Shown: piece by piece, positions 15,004 through 22,820 of the stretch
Numbering within the stretch: the first letter of the stretch is position 1
Layout of the letters: every line of letters begins with the position of its first letter
Assembly (NCBI GenBank): GCA_903904815.1
Contig: CAIVDU010000095.1
Location: forward strand, 1-64,000
DNA from: an uncultured Armatimonadota bacterium
GTDB taxonomy: Bacteria > Armatimonadota > Fimbriimonadia > Fimbriimonadales > Fimbriimonadaceae
DNA: 64,000 nt
Direction: 5' to 3'
Notes under the pieces: model-generated
The model's database searches: none
The model's input: only the letters and a program-made list of their open reading frames with translations
Told to the model about the DNA's origin: nothing
Made by a program: the position numbers and the translations under genes

Positions 15004-15618
15004 TCAGAATCCCGGATATCGTACCGCACGCAAGATCTCTGCGCCGCGCCTAAGCGACTGAGAGTATTTGCCATTTGTTACAGCTATACTATTGATGGCG
15101 TTCATCAGCTGATCTCCTTTTGCCCCTCCGAAGTGCTCAATTAGCACCTGCTCGACAGCCCTAGCATCATACCTACTCAATCTACTCAACCCAGGAATCC
15201 TTTCAATATCTATCCCCCGACCTAGCCAATGCTCTGCTGCCCTACGTTCAAAATTGTTGGTCCTTCCTACATACTGCACTATTCCTTTTGAAACAGATTG
15301 GTAGACTGAGTGAGACCCCGTTTCGATCTTCTCCGCATCAATCACGACTTCAGCAATGCGTCCAGCACGAACCGCCGCCACTAACTTGCCAAGTCCGGCA
15401 GTAGCTAGCCATTCGATCGATTGCTGGGCTGGAATGGCGATTATCGTCGACTCGTGATAACCGACCTGCCCCATATAGGCGGAGTTTTGCCAGTGGCCAT
15501 AGGACAACGTATCCATGAGGGCGATATCGCCTGTCATCAGGGCGTCGCCTAGTCCATCACTATGAAATTCAAATCCGCAGGCGCTTAGCACCCAGTCTAA
15601 TCCGCTAGGATCGGCCAT
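15004..15618 (-). CDS. RHS C-terminal toxin fragment with GIY-YIG-like nuclease domain
   Basis: The frame starts at the end of an RHS core: the minus strand just upstream encodes RWYDPQSGRWISRDPAGL, then NLYLYCDGNPLTMADPSGL. About residues 108-165 follow a GIY-YIG pattern: KGIVQYVGRTNNFERRAAEH, with GIV (112-114), YVG (116-118), Arg124/125 and Glu156 (AVEQVLIEHFG). GIY-YIG domains cleave DNA or RNA and occur as tips of polymorphic toxins. No ribosome-binding site precedes the ATG at 15618, so this may be an orphan tip rather than an independently expressed gene. The immunity-like gene follows 8 bases later. Confidence 0.7.
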   Translation of the reverse strand: MADPSGLDWVLSACGFEFHSDGLGDALMTGDIALMDTLSYGHWQNSAYMGQVGYHESTIIAIPAQQSIEWLATAGLGKLVAAVRAGRIAEVVIDAEKIETGSHSVYQSVSKGIVQYVGRTNNFERRAAEHWLGRGIDIERIPGLSRLSRYDARAVEQVLIEHFGGAKGDQLMNAINSIAVTNGKYSQSLRRGAEILRAVRYPGF

Positions 15619-16030
15619 CGTCAGAGGGTTGCCATCGCAGTAAAGGTAAAGATTTTCGCCACCTTCTAGGCCAGCGGGGTCGCGGGAGATCCAGCGGCCG
15701 GATTGGGGGTCGTACCAGCGGTGTTGGCAGTTGATGAGGTTGAAGCCTGCGCCAGAACCGTCGACGGCGTCGCTAATGTAGCCGGCTTGGCCCTTGTACT
15801 GGAATGGGCAGAAGGTGTTCCACCTTCCACCTACGATGCCTTGGACGGCATTGATGGGTTCGCCGTAAGCGTCTTAGAGCAATGGCCCGTCTATCGTATA
15901 CGCGCCGCCGTTCTGGCCGACTTGCATGACGAGGCTCCCGTTCGGGTCGTAGGTGTACGCCGAAACGAGTGCGTGAGGGCCATCAATTTCGAGCACTGGC
16001 CGAGTTGGTCCCCGTCGATTCCGAATGAGC
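15619..16030 (-). pseudogene. RHS-repeat protein remnant
   Basis: On the minus strand the same frame as the toxin tip reads RPVLEIDG, then AYTYDPNGSL, then after an in-frame TAA (15876-15874) DAYGEPINAVQG, FQYKGQAGY, RWYDPQSGRWISRDPAGL. These are typical RHS/YD-repeat core-end motifs. Only about 140 residues remain, interrupted by the stop, and the frame fades out near 16030 just before tRNA-Trp. The bulk of the RHS gene is missing. Gene-call status: degraded. Confidence 0.75.
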
Positions 16031-16120
16031 CTACGGTTAAAGAGGGTTTGTGTTCATGGTCGGCGGGTTCGCGATTGTGCGGGGAACGGTTTGACCCTAT
16101 ACCGTTGCGGCGGAATGAGT

Positions 16121-16129
16121 TGGTATACT
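16121..16129 (+). promoter_or_regulatory. Extended -10 promoter element for tRNA-Trp
   Basis: TGGTATACT (16121-16129) matches an extended -10 (TGnTATACT). The predicted start lies about 12 bases before the mature tRNA. No convincing -35 hexamer was found. Confidence 0.5.
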
Positions 16130-16147
16130 CTCTTGGTCTATCTGCGC

Positions 16148-16223
16148 AGGGGTGTAGCTCAGCTGGTAGAGCAGCGGTCTCCAAAACCGCAGGCCGCGGG
16201 TTCGAATCCTGTCGCCCCTGCCA
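16148..16223 (+). tRNA. tRNA-Trp (CCA anticodon)
   Basis: A complete 76-nt tRNA. The acceptor AGGGGTG pairs with CGCCCCT, discriminator G, and CCA is encoded. The anticodon arm CGGTCTCCAAAACCG carries CCA. The T-arm is CGGGTTCGAATCCTG. It borders the RHS remnant, a common insertion context. Confidence 0.97.
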
Positions 16224-16225
16224 AT

Positions 16226-16244
16226 TTTCGGCCTACGGCCGAAA
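16226..16244 (+). terminator. Hairpin after tRNA-Trp, possible terminator
   Basis: TTTCGGCC and GGCCGAAA form a perfect 8-bp stem with a TAC loop just 3 bases after the tRNA. There is no T-run behind it, so it may be a processing or weak termination signal. Confidence 0.4.
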
Positions 16245-16358
16245 CTAGACTCTGGCTCTACGCCTTTCGATGGCTCTCAGCAAGCAGGTTCCTAGCTTCG
16301 CAAGGGCCTAGCGTGATTCTGGGACAGGTCGTATGCTGGAATCAGCTTGACCAAGGAA

Positions 16359-16625
16359 ATGTTTTTTCGAAGTCCGGGGTCGTTGGCTTTTGGGGCGGCA
16401 CTCGCGGATGGTTTGGCGTTCGCGGTCGGACCGTACAACTTGGTGGTGCTGTGGACCTGTGGATTTTTGGCTGTCGTCCTTAGCCTGGCCGGGCTCGCTC
16501 GGGCGGTGGTTGGACGAAATTGGGGATGGCTGGCGTTTGCCCTGGTGTCGGGGCTTGCGGCTGCTCCGATCGTGTTTCTGGCCGGGGCTGAGTACTCTTG
16601 CGCTGTGTCCCGGGCGTGCCTTTGA
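16359..16625 (+). CDS. Small hydrophobic membrane protein
   Basis: About 88 residues from ATG 16359, with AAGGA directly upstream. Three hydrophobic stretches are visible (LAFGAALADGLAFAV, LVVLWTCGFLAVVLSLAGLA, WLAFALVSGLAAAPIVFLAGA). The C-terminus has two cysteines. A start at TTG 16347 is possible. No family recognised. It lies in repeat-rich accessory DNA, so its reality is uncertain. Confidence 0.4.
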   Translation: MFFRSPGSLAFGAALADGLAFAVGPYNLVVLWTCGFLAVVLSLAGLARAVVGRNWGWLAFALVSGLAAAPIVFLAGAEYSCAVSRACL

Positions 16626-17218
16626 TTCGGATATTCCTTGGTTCCGACACTCCGTAGCGGTCTAGTCAAAGTCGATGATCTCGTAGGTTAACGATCGGAA
16701 TTGCTGGGGATCGCAAAGCCAAGGGTAGCCAAAGGTTCCTGCTTTGGGTTTCCGGAAGTGTCGAGCTCATTGAACTCAGGGCACGTATCGTTGATACCGT
16801 GCATTCCAACGTCGGGGACGTTGTGCCAGCAAGCCCCCGGACAGGGGGCTGTGTCGCTTTAAGACGACCCAGATTTGACGCAACCACCTACCGGGGAAGG
16901 ACGATCTTGGAACGGCTAACGGACCTAACCCCTGGCGGCGTAATCGGTGCGCAACCGTGGTTCGTTTTTTGAAGTGCTGCAAGGGCGAAGTCGAGTTGCC
17001 TGGCTACAGGTCAGTCACAGGCTGCGGAAACACGAGTCATTTTCCGCCTACGAGATTGGCGTGGTTGGACGCGGTGGGCTGACGGATTTTCCGGGTTTGG
17101 CAACGTCAGGTTCCGCGAGCAGGAACTCGCGGCTAACTTGGGATTCAGGATGTGGTCGAGGGTTCTTTGCCTGGCTACCAGTCAGTTACAGGCTGCGGAA
17201 ACACGAGTCATTTTCCGC
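16626..17218. repeat. Gene-free, repeat- and hairpin-rich region
   Basis: No plausible gene. A direct repeat of about 59 bp (GCCTGGCTAC-AGTCAG-ACAGG then CTGCGGAAACACGAGTCATT then TTCCGCCTACG) occurs at 16998-17056 and 17169-17227; the second copy runs into the 3' end of the anti-sigma gene and supplies its stop codon. Between them is a GAGCAGGAACTCGCGGCTAA block related to one at about 6383. Three hairpins in a row sit at 16781-16850. Confidence 0.6.
16781..16850. other. Three consecutive short hairpins
   Basis: GCACG(G)TATC-type stem at 16781-16802 (GCACGTATC / GATACCGTGC), CAACGTC/GACGTTG with a GGG loop at 16807-16823, and AGCCCCC/GGGGGCT with a GGACA loop at 16832-16850. The two perfect 7-bp stems in 44 bases are unlikely by chance and suggest a structured RNA or a palindromic repeat. 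Confidence 0.45.
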
Positions 17219-17962
17219 CTACGGATTTCGGAGGGCGATTCGGCTTAGGATTTCGGAGAGTTGGTCGTACGATCGATCTCCGACGAGGATAATGCTCTGG
17301 GCGCCGATGTTTTTCGCGACCGAGTTCATGCCGTTGATCTTTCCGCTGACGAAAGAGCCGGAGGAGACGCTGTCTCCCATGCCTTCACTTACGTTGCCGG
17401 GGATCATCAGGAGGGCGAGGTCGCCGTTGAGGTCCCGGAGGGCTACCTTGACGACGCGGCGGCCTTCGAGGTCGCCGACGGCCCATCCTCGCACTTCCAA
17501 GTGAGTGGGATCCGAGGAGACTTTGGCGTGTTGGAGAAGTCCATCGAGCCAATGGTCGTACGCAGTTGGAGCCGCCGCGCGGCTGGCCGGAGTTGGGACC
17601 ATGGCGAAGGTGCTGGCGATTTCTGAGCTCTGCACCTGATTGGCGTTGACGTTACGGCTGAAGACGCCGCCGACGGCGATCATGACCAAGAACGCGCCGG
17701 AGATGCCCCAAGCGTAACGCGTCACAAAATTGTCGACCCTCTGCTTTCGATCAAGCTCGGCGACTCGCTTCATGGATGCGGCAAGCGTTACTTCACACGT
17801 AAAGACCTGCGACTTCGTGCGCACGCAGTCCTTAAGGTTGTAGATCGCGCTCAGTTCCCGATTCGATTCTTCACTCGAAAGAATCTGTTCTCGGACGAGT
17901 TGTGATTCTTCGGCGGACAGTTCCCCGTCCGCTAGTGCATGAAGCTTTGCAAGATCAATCAT
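17219..17962 (-). CDS. Anti-sigma factor, single-pass membrane protein
   Basis: A 247-residue protein. The N-terminal helical region (LHALADGELSAEESQLVREQ) is typical of anti-sigma factors that bind ECF sigma factors in the cytoplasm, although the zinc-ligand HxxxCxxC pattern is not seen. One membrane helix (about 87-105, YAWGISGAFLVMIAVGGVF) separates it from an extracytoplasmic domain of about 140 residues. Its ATG overlaps the sigma stop codon by 4 bases (ATGA), the usual arrangement for a sigma/anti-sigma pair. The stop codon lies in a repeated sequence. Confidence 0.85.
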   Translation of the reverse strand: MIDLAKLHALADGELSAEESQLVREQILSSEESNRELSAIYNLKDCVRTKSQVFTCEVTLAASMKRVAELDRKQRVDNFVTRYAWGISGAFLVMIAVGGVFSRNVNANQVQSSEIASTFAMVPTPASRAAAPTAYDHWLDGLLQHAKVSSDPTHLEVRGWAVGDLEGRRVVKVALRDLNGDLALLMIPGNVSEGMGDSVSSGSFVSGKINGMNSVAKNIGAQSIILVGDRSYDQLSEILSRIALRNP

Positions 17963-18519
17963 TCGACGCCTTCTCTCAAGTAGCCTTCTCGTATCGCGTA
18001 CTCTTCCAAGCTCTTTCGGAGCATGGATCGGCCGCGGGCAATTCGTGAGCGAACGGTACCGATCGGAACGTTCATCGCGTCCGCGATCTCCTGATAGCTC
18101 AGGTCCTCGATATCGCTCAAAATAACTGCCATTCGAAAATCTTCGGGCACCTTTGCGAGTGCCTCCTCGATCTCTGCCCCCACCGTGTTGTCAAATAAGA
18201 CTCGATCCGGAATTTCCGATTCGATTGACATCGGCTCGATCATTCCCTCGTCGTCCAAGGAACCTAACTGAGGACCCCGCTGCCGTTGGCGGTAGCGGTT
18301 GATGTAAAGATTTGTGACGATCCGTAACATCCAAGCCTTGAAGTTCGTTCCATCGAAGCGATCGTACGCATCGTAGGCCCGAACAATGGCCTCCTGAGCT
18401 AGATCCTCGGCATCTTCGCGAGAGCGCGTCAAGCGCAGTGCGGTGCCAAAGACCGAGGGGAACACCTTTTCGGCTTGCCTCTCGAAAGCGTCCTTCTTAT
18501 CGCGCCTTCCAAAGAGCAT
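17959..18519 (-). CDS. ECF-family RNA polymerase sigma factor
   Basis: A group IV sigma-70 factor of about 186 residues that redirects RNA polymerase in response to envelope signals. Region 2 is FGTALRLTRSREDAEDLAQEAIVRAYDAYDRFDGTNFKAWMLRI. Region 4 is LPEDFRMAVILSDIEDLSYQEIADAMNVPIGTVRSRIARGR in pattern (it reads VPEDFR), with the helix-turn-helix intact. ATG 18519 (MLFGRRDKK) is preferred over 18549 because conserved sequence starts soon after. It is coupled to the anti-sigma gene. Likely autoregulated; its own promoter was not identified. Confidence 0.93.
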   Translation of the reverse strand: MLFGRRDKKDAFERQAEKVFPSVFGTALRLTRSREDAEDLAQEAIVRAYDAYDRFDGTNFKAWMLRIVTNLYINRYRQRQRGPQLGSLDDEGMIEPMSIESEIPDRVLFDNTVGAEIEEALAKVPEDFRMAVILSDIEDLSYQEIADAMNVPIGTVRSRIARGRSMLRKSLEEYAIREGYLREGVE

Positions 18520-18631
18520 GGCCCGCGGAGTGTACCCTCGTATTAGCAAACAGCTTGCGACTCACCGGGGTTCCCGTTATCGCACGCTAATTCTCGTATT
18601 TGTCCCTTGGTAGTCCGAGTGGACTACTCCC

Positions 18632-20254
18632 TCAACGAATCGGCTTCACGGCCGGACGAATCTTGTTTGAACTCGATGAATTGGCAGCCACGGCAGAGCT
18701 GATCACGTGCACGGCCTTCGCCCGAATCGCGAAGATACGCGACTTGCTGACCGCAAAAATCGTGCCATCTTTGGCGATGATCGTGGGCGTGTACGGCTCA
18801 CCAATGCCATCGGTGACGGCAATGTGGCTGGTGAGCGTTCCGGTGGTGAGATCGAGTTTGTAGACCGTTCCATCTTCACTGTTGACGACCACAGACTTGC
18901 CGGGAACGTCAACTGCCGCGCTATTAATACACCACTCCCGCACCGCGTTGGGATAGGTCCCGATAAACCGCGGATCCGGGGTCACGCCAAGAGCAGTGAT
19001 TACTGGTTTCATGACGGTGAGACCGGTCTCGGTGTCCACGCCGGTATCGTTGGGGTCCACGACTGCGACCATGTTGTTGCCGTGCTCGATGTAAAAGTCG
19101 GCGTAGTGGTTGTATTTGCAGAAGAGTAAGTAGCTGGACGTGCCGGTGTACGAAGGAACGGCGGAAGTTGGAACGATCGACGGTGTGTCGTCCCATCCGA
19201 ATGCTCCCGGCACTGGTTTCAGGTTCAGGTTTTGGTCGAAATGGAGCAGCCAACCTCGATCGTTGTTCTCGTACCAGGGATTGCTATACGCCCCGAAGTA
19301 CACGTCACCGTCCGGCCCCACCAGGGGTGACCCGGTTCCATCGGAAATCGCAAGGTCGAAGTTTCCACTCTCGGGGTCCAAGAGAGTTGCATCGGCAAAC
19401 TTCGTCATGGTAGTCGCATTGAGGGCGACGATGTGACTTTCCCACGATCCGTTCGAGGAGCCTTCCACGGCGTAGATCGTCTGACCATCATTGCTGAGCG
19501 TGGGGGCCGCATTCAATGCAGGCCATCGATTGGCTTCACATGGATACAGGGTTGCGGAACCGGATGGCGATAGTTTAACGAAGCTACTTGTCAGGCCATT
19601 GGGAAGACTGGCATAAGTTCTGATCCCGTAAAAGAGATTGCCTGCGGAATCCGACGTGATGGGGGTCACGATGAAGACCTTGTTAAAGTAGGTCGGAATC
19701 GATCCGGTGAGGGCATATGGATAAAGCGTCTTGATGGGCTGTGACGTTTGGTCGGCATGCGCACGCACGAAAACCCCACCGCCGATGAGCGGGCCCACAT
19801 ACGAGCCATCGTGGGTGAGCGTGCCGTTCAACGGAGGTACCCAACCCCAACCGCTTGGTGGCAGTTTGTAGGTAGTCAGGTATGTCCAAATCAGTCGTCC
19901 ATTGCTGATGCTTCTGGCCTGAAATTCGAATCCACCGGAGTACCGGTAGGGATAGACAATGGTGTTTGCGGTGAGGGATGCTCCGCCGTAGTGAATCGCA
20001 AGGTCGGCCCCATTGACGGGAGGGCTCTGATCCAAAAGCGCCGACCAAGCGATCGTGCCGTACCCGGACGGCGAGTATTGGGACATCGCGGTGTGCTGAG
20101 CATTTCCACCGTAGCCGGACCAAACGACTTCTTCTGACGGAGGGGCAAGCTTCTGCGCCAGGTGATGGCTGGAGGAACTCGACGCGTGAGAAAAGGCTAA
20201 TAAACAAGCGGAGAGGATCAACATAGCAATGGGCGACCAGCGAATTTGCCGCAT
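18632..20254 (-). CDS. Secreted PQQ-like beta-propeller protein, tandem copy 1
   Basis: About 540 residues with a signal peptide (MLILSACLLAFSHASS). The rest is a propeller of repeated blades: VVWSGYGGNAQHTAMSQYSP, NTIVYPYRYSGGFEFQARSI, GTVYKLDLTTGTLTSHIAVTDG. The last 80 residues are very close to the neighbouring gene's product, including EWCINSAAVDVPGKSVVVN. The function is unknown; such proteins are usually extracellular structural or binding modules. It lies upstream of the sigma/anti-sigma pair on the same strand, separated by 82 bases containing a 7-bp hairpin. Confidence 0.85.
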   Translation of the reverse strand: MRQIRWSPIAMLILSACLLAFSHASSSSSHHLAQKLAPPSEEVVWSGYGGNAQHTAMSQYSPSGYGTIAWSALLDQSPPVNGADLAIHYGGASLTANTIVYPYRYSGGFEFQARSISNGRLIWTYLTTYKLPPSGWGWVPPLNGTLTHDGSYVGPLIGGGVFVRAHADQTSQPIKTLYPYALTGSIPTYFNKVFIVTPITSDSAGNLFYGIRTYASLPNGLTSSFVKLSPSGSATLYPCEANRWPALNAAPTLSNDGQTIYAVEGSSNGSWESHIVALNATTMTKFADATLLDPESGNFDLAISDGTGSPLVGPDGDVYFGAYSNPWYENNDRGWLLHFDQNLNLKPVPGAFGWDDTPSIVPTSAVPSYTGTSSYLLFCKYNHYADFYIEHGNNMVAVVDPNDTGVDTETGLTVMKPVITALGVTPDPRFIGTYPNAVREWCINSAAVDVPGKSVVVNSEDGTVYKLDLTTGTLTSHIAVTDGIGEPYTPTIIAKDGTIFAVSKSRIFAIRAKAVHVISSAVAANSSSSNKIRPAVKPIR

Positions 20255-20378
20255 CGAATCTATCTTACGACGGATCTCGAAAGGAGGCAATTGCCAGACG
20301 CCCAGAGTTTGTTTTTCTGCGATTTGAGGGGTCGAGATTTAGCGACTTCGTAGCCGCCAAATGCCCGCGACTCGGAAC

Positions 20379-21992
20379 CTAGCGGCGATTGGGAGCGACA
20401 GCTGAGTGACTTGCGCCGGATACTGACCGATCAGCGACAGCGGTAGTTACTACGTGTACGGCCTTCGCTCGGATGGCAAAGATCCTTGCCTTGCTGACTG
20501 CGAAGATCGTCCCATCTTTTGCAATCATGGTCGGAGTGTATGGCTCACCAATACCGTCGGTCACGGCGATCCGGCTCGTCAGGGCGCCAGTCGTGAGGTC
20601 AAGCTTATACACAGTCCCATCCTCACAATTAACCACGACCGACTTTCCGGGGATGTCGACGGCGGCGCTGTTGATGCACCATTCGCGGACTGCATTCGGA
20701 TAGGTTGCAATGAATCGAGGGTCTGGTGTGACACCGAGAGTCGTGAAGACAGGCTTCATGATTGTTGCCCCGGTAACTGGGTCGGTGTATTGTGAATTCG
20801 GGTCAATCACGGCGACTGTGTTGTTTCCGGCCTCCTGTCCAAAGTCAGCGTAGTGGTTGTACTTGCAGAATAACAGGTACGAAGACGTCCCCGTATAGCT
20901 CGGCACGAGGGAACTTGGGACGATGGACGGAGTGTCGTCCCATCCGAAAGCACCGCGCGCGCCCTTTAAATTGAGGTTGCTGTCGAAGTGATCCAACCAG
21001 CCATGGCTATTGAATCCATACATGACGCCGTAATAGACATCTCCGTCGGGGCCGACCATCGGCGAGGCGGTTGAGTCGCCATGCGCGTTTGCCTGGCCGC
21101 CGTAGGGGTCCACGAGGAGGGCATCGGCCTTTTGAGTCATCGTGGAGGTGTCAAGGGCGATTAAGTGGCTCTCCCAACCGTTAGCAGCGCTGATCTCCGA
21201 AACGTACACCGTCTTACCGTCGTTACTCAACGTCGGCGCGGCGTTCATTGAAGGCCAGAGGCTGTTTGTGGACGAGTAGATCGTGGCGACACCCGATTCA
21301 GACATCTTCACGAAACCACTCTTCAAACCATTGGGCAAATTTGTGTAGGTCCGAATCCCGTAATAGATGTTTCCAGCGGAGTCGGCGGTGATCCCAGTGC
21401 TGATGAACACGTTGTTAAAATAGGTTGATACCGATTTGGCCAACGAATACGGATAGTAGGTCTTGATCGGTTGAGCCGTTTGGTCAGAGTGCGACCGTAC
21501 AAAAATGCCGCCGCCTACCAATGGCCCGGCATAGGAGCCATCGGGCAACAACGTGCCACTTACCGGCGGTATCCAGTCCCAACCACTGGGCGGAAACTTG
21601 TAGTTCGACAGATAGGACCAGACCAGTTGGCCATTTGAGATCCTTCGGGCAAGGAACTCAAATCCGCCCGTGTATCGGTACGGATAGACCAACGTGTTCG
21701 CGGTAAGCGAACCGGCGCCGTAGTGGATTGCAAGGTCGGATCCATTGATCGGCGGATTCTGATCCAGCAGGGCGGACCATGCGATCGTGCCATACCCGGA
21801 CGGCGAATACTTGGATAAGGAGGTGTGCTGCGCGTTGCCCGCGTAACCGGTCCACACGATCTCCTCGCTCGGGGTCGTACTCTGCTTTCGGTGATGAAGG
21901 GAGGCGCTCGACGCGTGAGAAAAGGCTAACAAACAGGCGGACAAGATCAACATAAGAGTCTGGGATCGGCGTTGTCGCTCGACCACCTCCAT
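20379..21992 (-). CDS. Secreted PQQ-like beta-propeller protein, tandem copy 2
   Basis: Paralogue of the adjacent gene: the same signal peptide core (LMLILSACLLAFSHASS), the same opening EIVWTGYAGNAQHTSLSKYSP and the same C-terminal GTVYKLDLTTGALTSRIAVTDG. Blades align throughout with frequent substitutions, so the duplication is not recent. ATG 21992 is chosen for a compact signal peptide; a start at 22007 adds five residues. No enzymatic motif is visible. Confidence 0.85.
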   Translation of the reverse strand: MEVVERQRRSQTLMLILSACLLAFSHASSASLHHRKQSTTPSEEIVWTGYAGNAQHTSLSKYSPSGYGTIAWSALLDQNPPINGSDLAIHYGAGSLTANTLVYPYRYTGGFEFLARRISNGQLVWSYLSNYKFPPSGWDWIPPVSGTLLPDGSYAGPLVGGGIFVRSHSDQTAQPIKTYYPYSLAKSVSTYFNNVFISTGITADSAGNIYYGIRTYTNLPNGLKSGFVKMSESGVATIYSSTNSLWPSMNAAPTLSNDGKTVYVSEISAANGWESHLIALDTSTMTQKADALLVDPYGGQANAHGDSTASPMVGPDGDVYYGVMYGFNSHGWLDHFDSNLNLKGARGAFGWDDTPSIVPSSLVPSYTGTSSYLLFCKYNHYADFGQEAGNNTVAVIDPNSQYTDPVTGATIMKPVFTTLGVTPDPRFIATYPNAVREWCINSAAVDIPGKSVVVNCEDGTVYKLDLTTGALTSRIAVTDGIGEPYTPTMIAKDGTIFAVSKARIFAIRAKAVHVVTTAVADRSVSGASHSAVAPNRR

Positions 21993-22058
21993 GTTACGAC
22001 GGATCACCGCAACCTAGCTAGTGCAGATCGTGCGGTTTTGCTTAAAGAATTATGGGGC

Positions 22059-22793
22059 TTAACGGAGGCGGTAGCAGGTGGCGATGGCATCGAGTCGCGA
22101 CGTGAGGGAGGCACGCTCATCCACCCGCTTCAGAGGTTTGGGGCTGAGGGGTAGATCTGCCCCAAACTCTACGATCTCACGCAAGAATCTTCTCGCCTGA
22201 TCTCTGCCCCGTTCGGCGAGCACCAGTTCCAAGGCGTCGGCCGAGTTGAGCAGGGGCACTTGGGTCTGCAGGACCTCATCTCGGAGCGCGTCCAGGCTTT
22301 CGAAGTGGTCGTACCAAGTCGAGGCCAAGGAAGAGACCCAATGCGCGAGTTCTTCGAGCGCACGACCTCCACCGGCCACGTCCCAGATGACCCAGCCAGG
22401 AGGGTCTTCGACGAGACCCAACTGTCCTGAGGCGATCACGACCGGCGCACGACTCCCGACGAGCCAATACCGCTCCCGAATGGCCCTTAGACCTTCGTGG
22501 CTGATGTGGACCTTCACGGTCAAGGGAACGTAAACACCGCGAATACTTTTCGGGCCCGGCTGAATCACGATTTCTTCGATCAACGAGTCGACTCGGCGCT
22601 CAAGGAGAGGAAGACCTCCGTTCCGGAAGAGCCGGAACCCATGGGATAGCATGGCGCCCCCAAGGAAGTGAGCGGCCTCGTAGAAAGCGCCGGGATCGGG
22701 CGACCGGCCAAACACGGCGAGAGGGCCACGAGCTTGGCCCTCGTTCCACGCTTTGCGAAAGGCGGATTCGGAGGTGTAGACGGTCTTTGCCAT
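22059..22793 (-). CDS. Hypothetical protein
   Basis: A 244-residue soluble protein without signal or membrane helices. Features include an N-terminal basic helix, a Gly/Pro-rich core (RNGGLPLLERRVDSLIEEIV, SGQLGLVEDPPGWVIWDVAGGG) and a C-terminal helical region. No known family recognised. It is preceded 27 bases away by the cyclase-domain gene on the same strand and is probably co-transcribed with it. Confidence 0.65.
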   Translation of the reverse strand: MAKTVYTSESAFRKAWNEGQARGPLAVFGRSPDPGAFYEAAHFLGGAMLSHGFRLFRNGGLPLLERRVDSLIEEIVIQPGPKSIRGVYVPLTVKVHISHEGLRAIRERYWLVGSRAPVVIASGQLGLVEDPPGWVIWDVAGGGRALEELAHWVSSLASTWYDHFESLDALRDEVLQTQVPLLNSADALELVLAERGRDQARRFLREIVEFGADLPLSPKPLKRVDERASLTSRLDAIATCYRLR

Positions 22794-22820
22794 AGTTCCT
22801 CGCCCAATAGACGACCTAGT

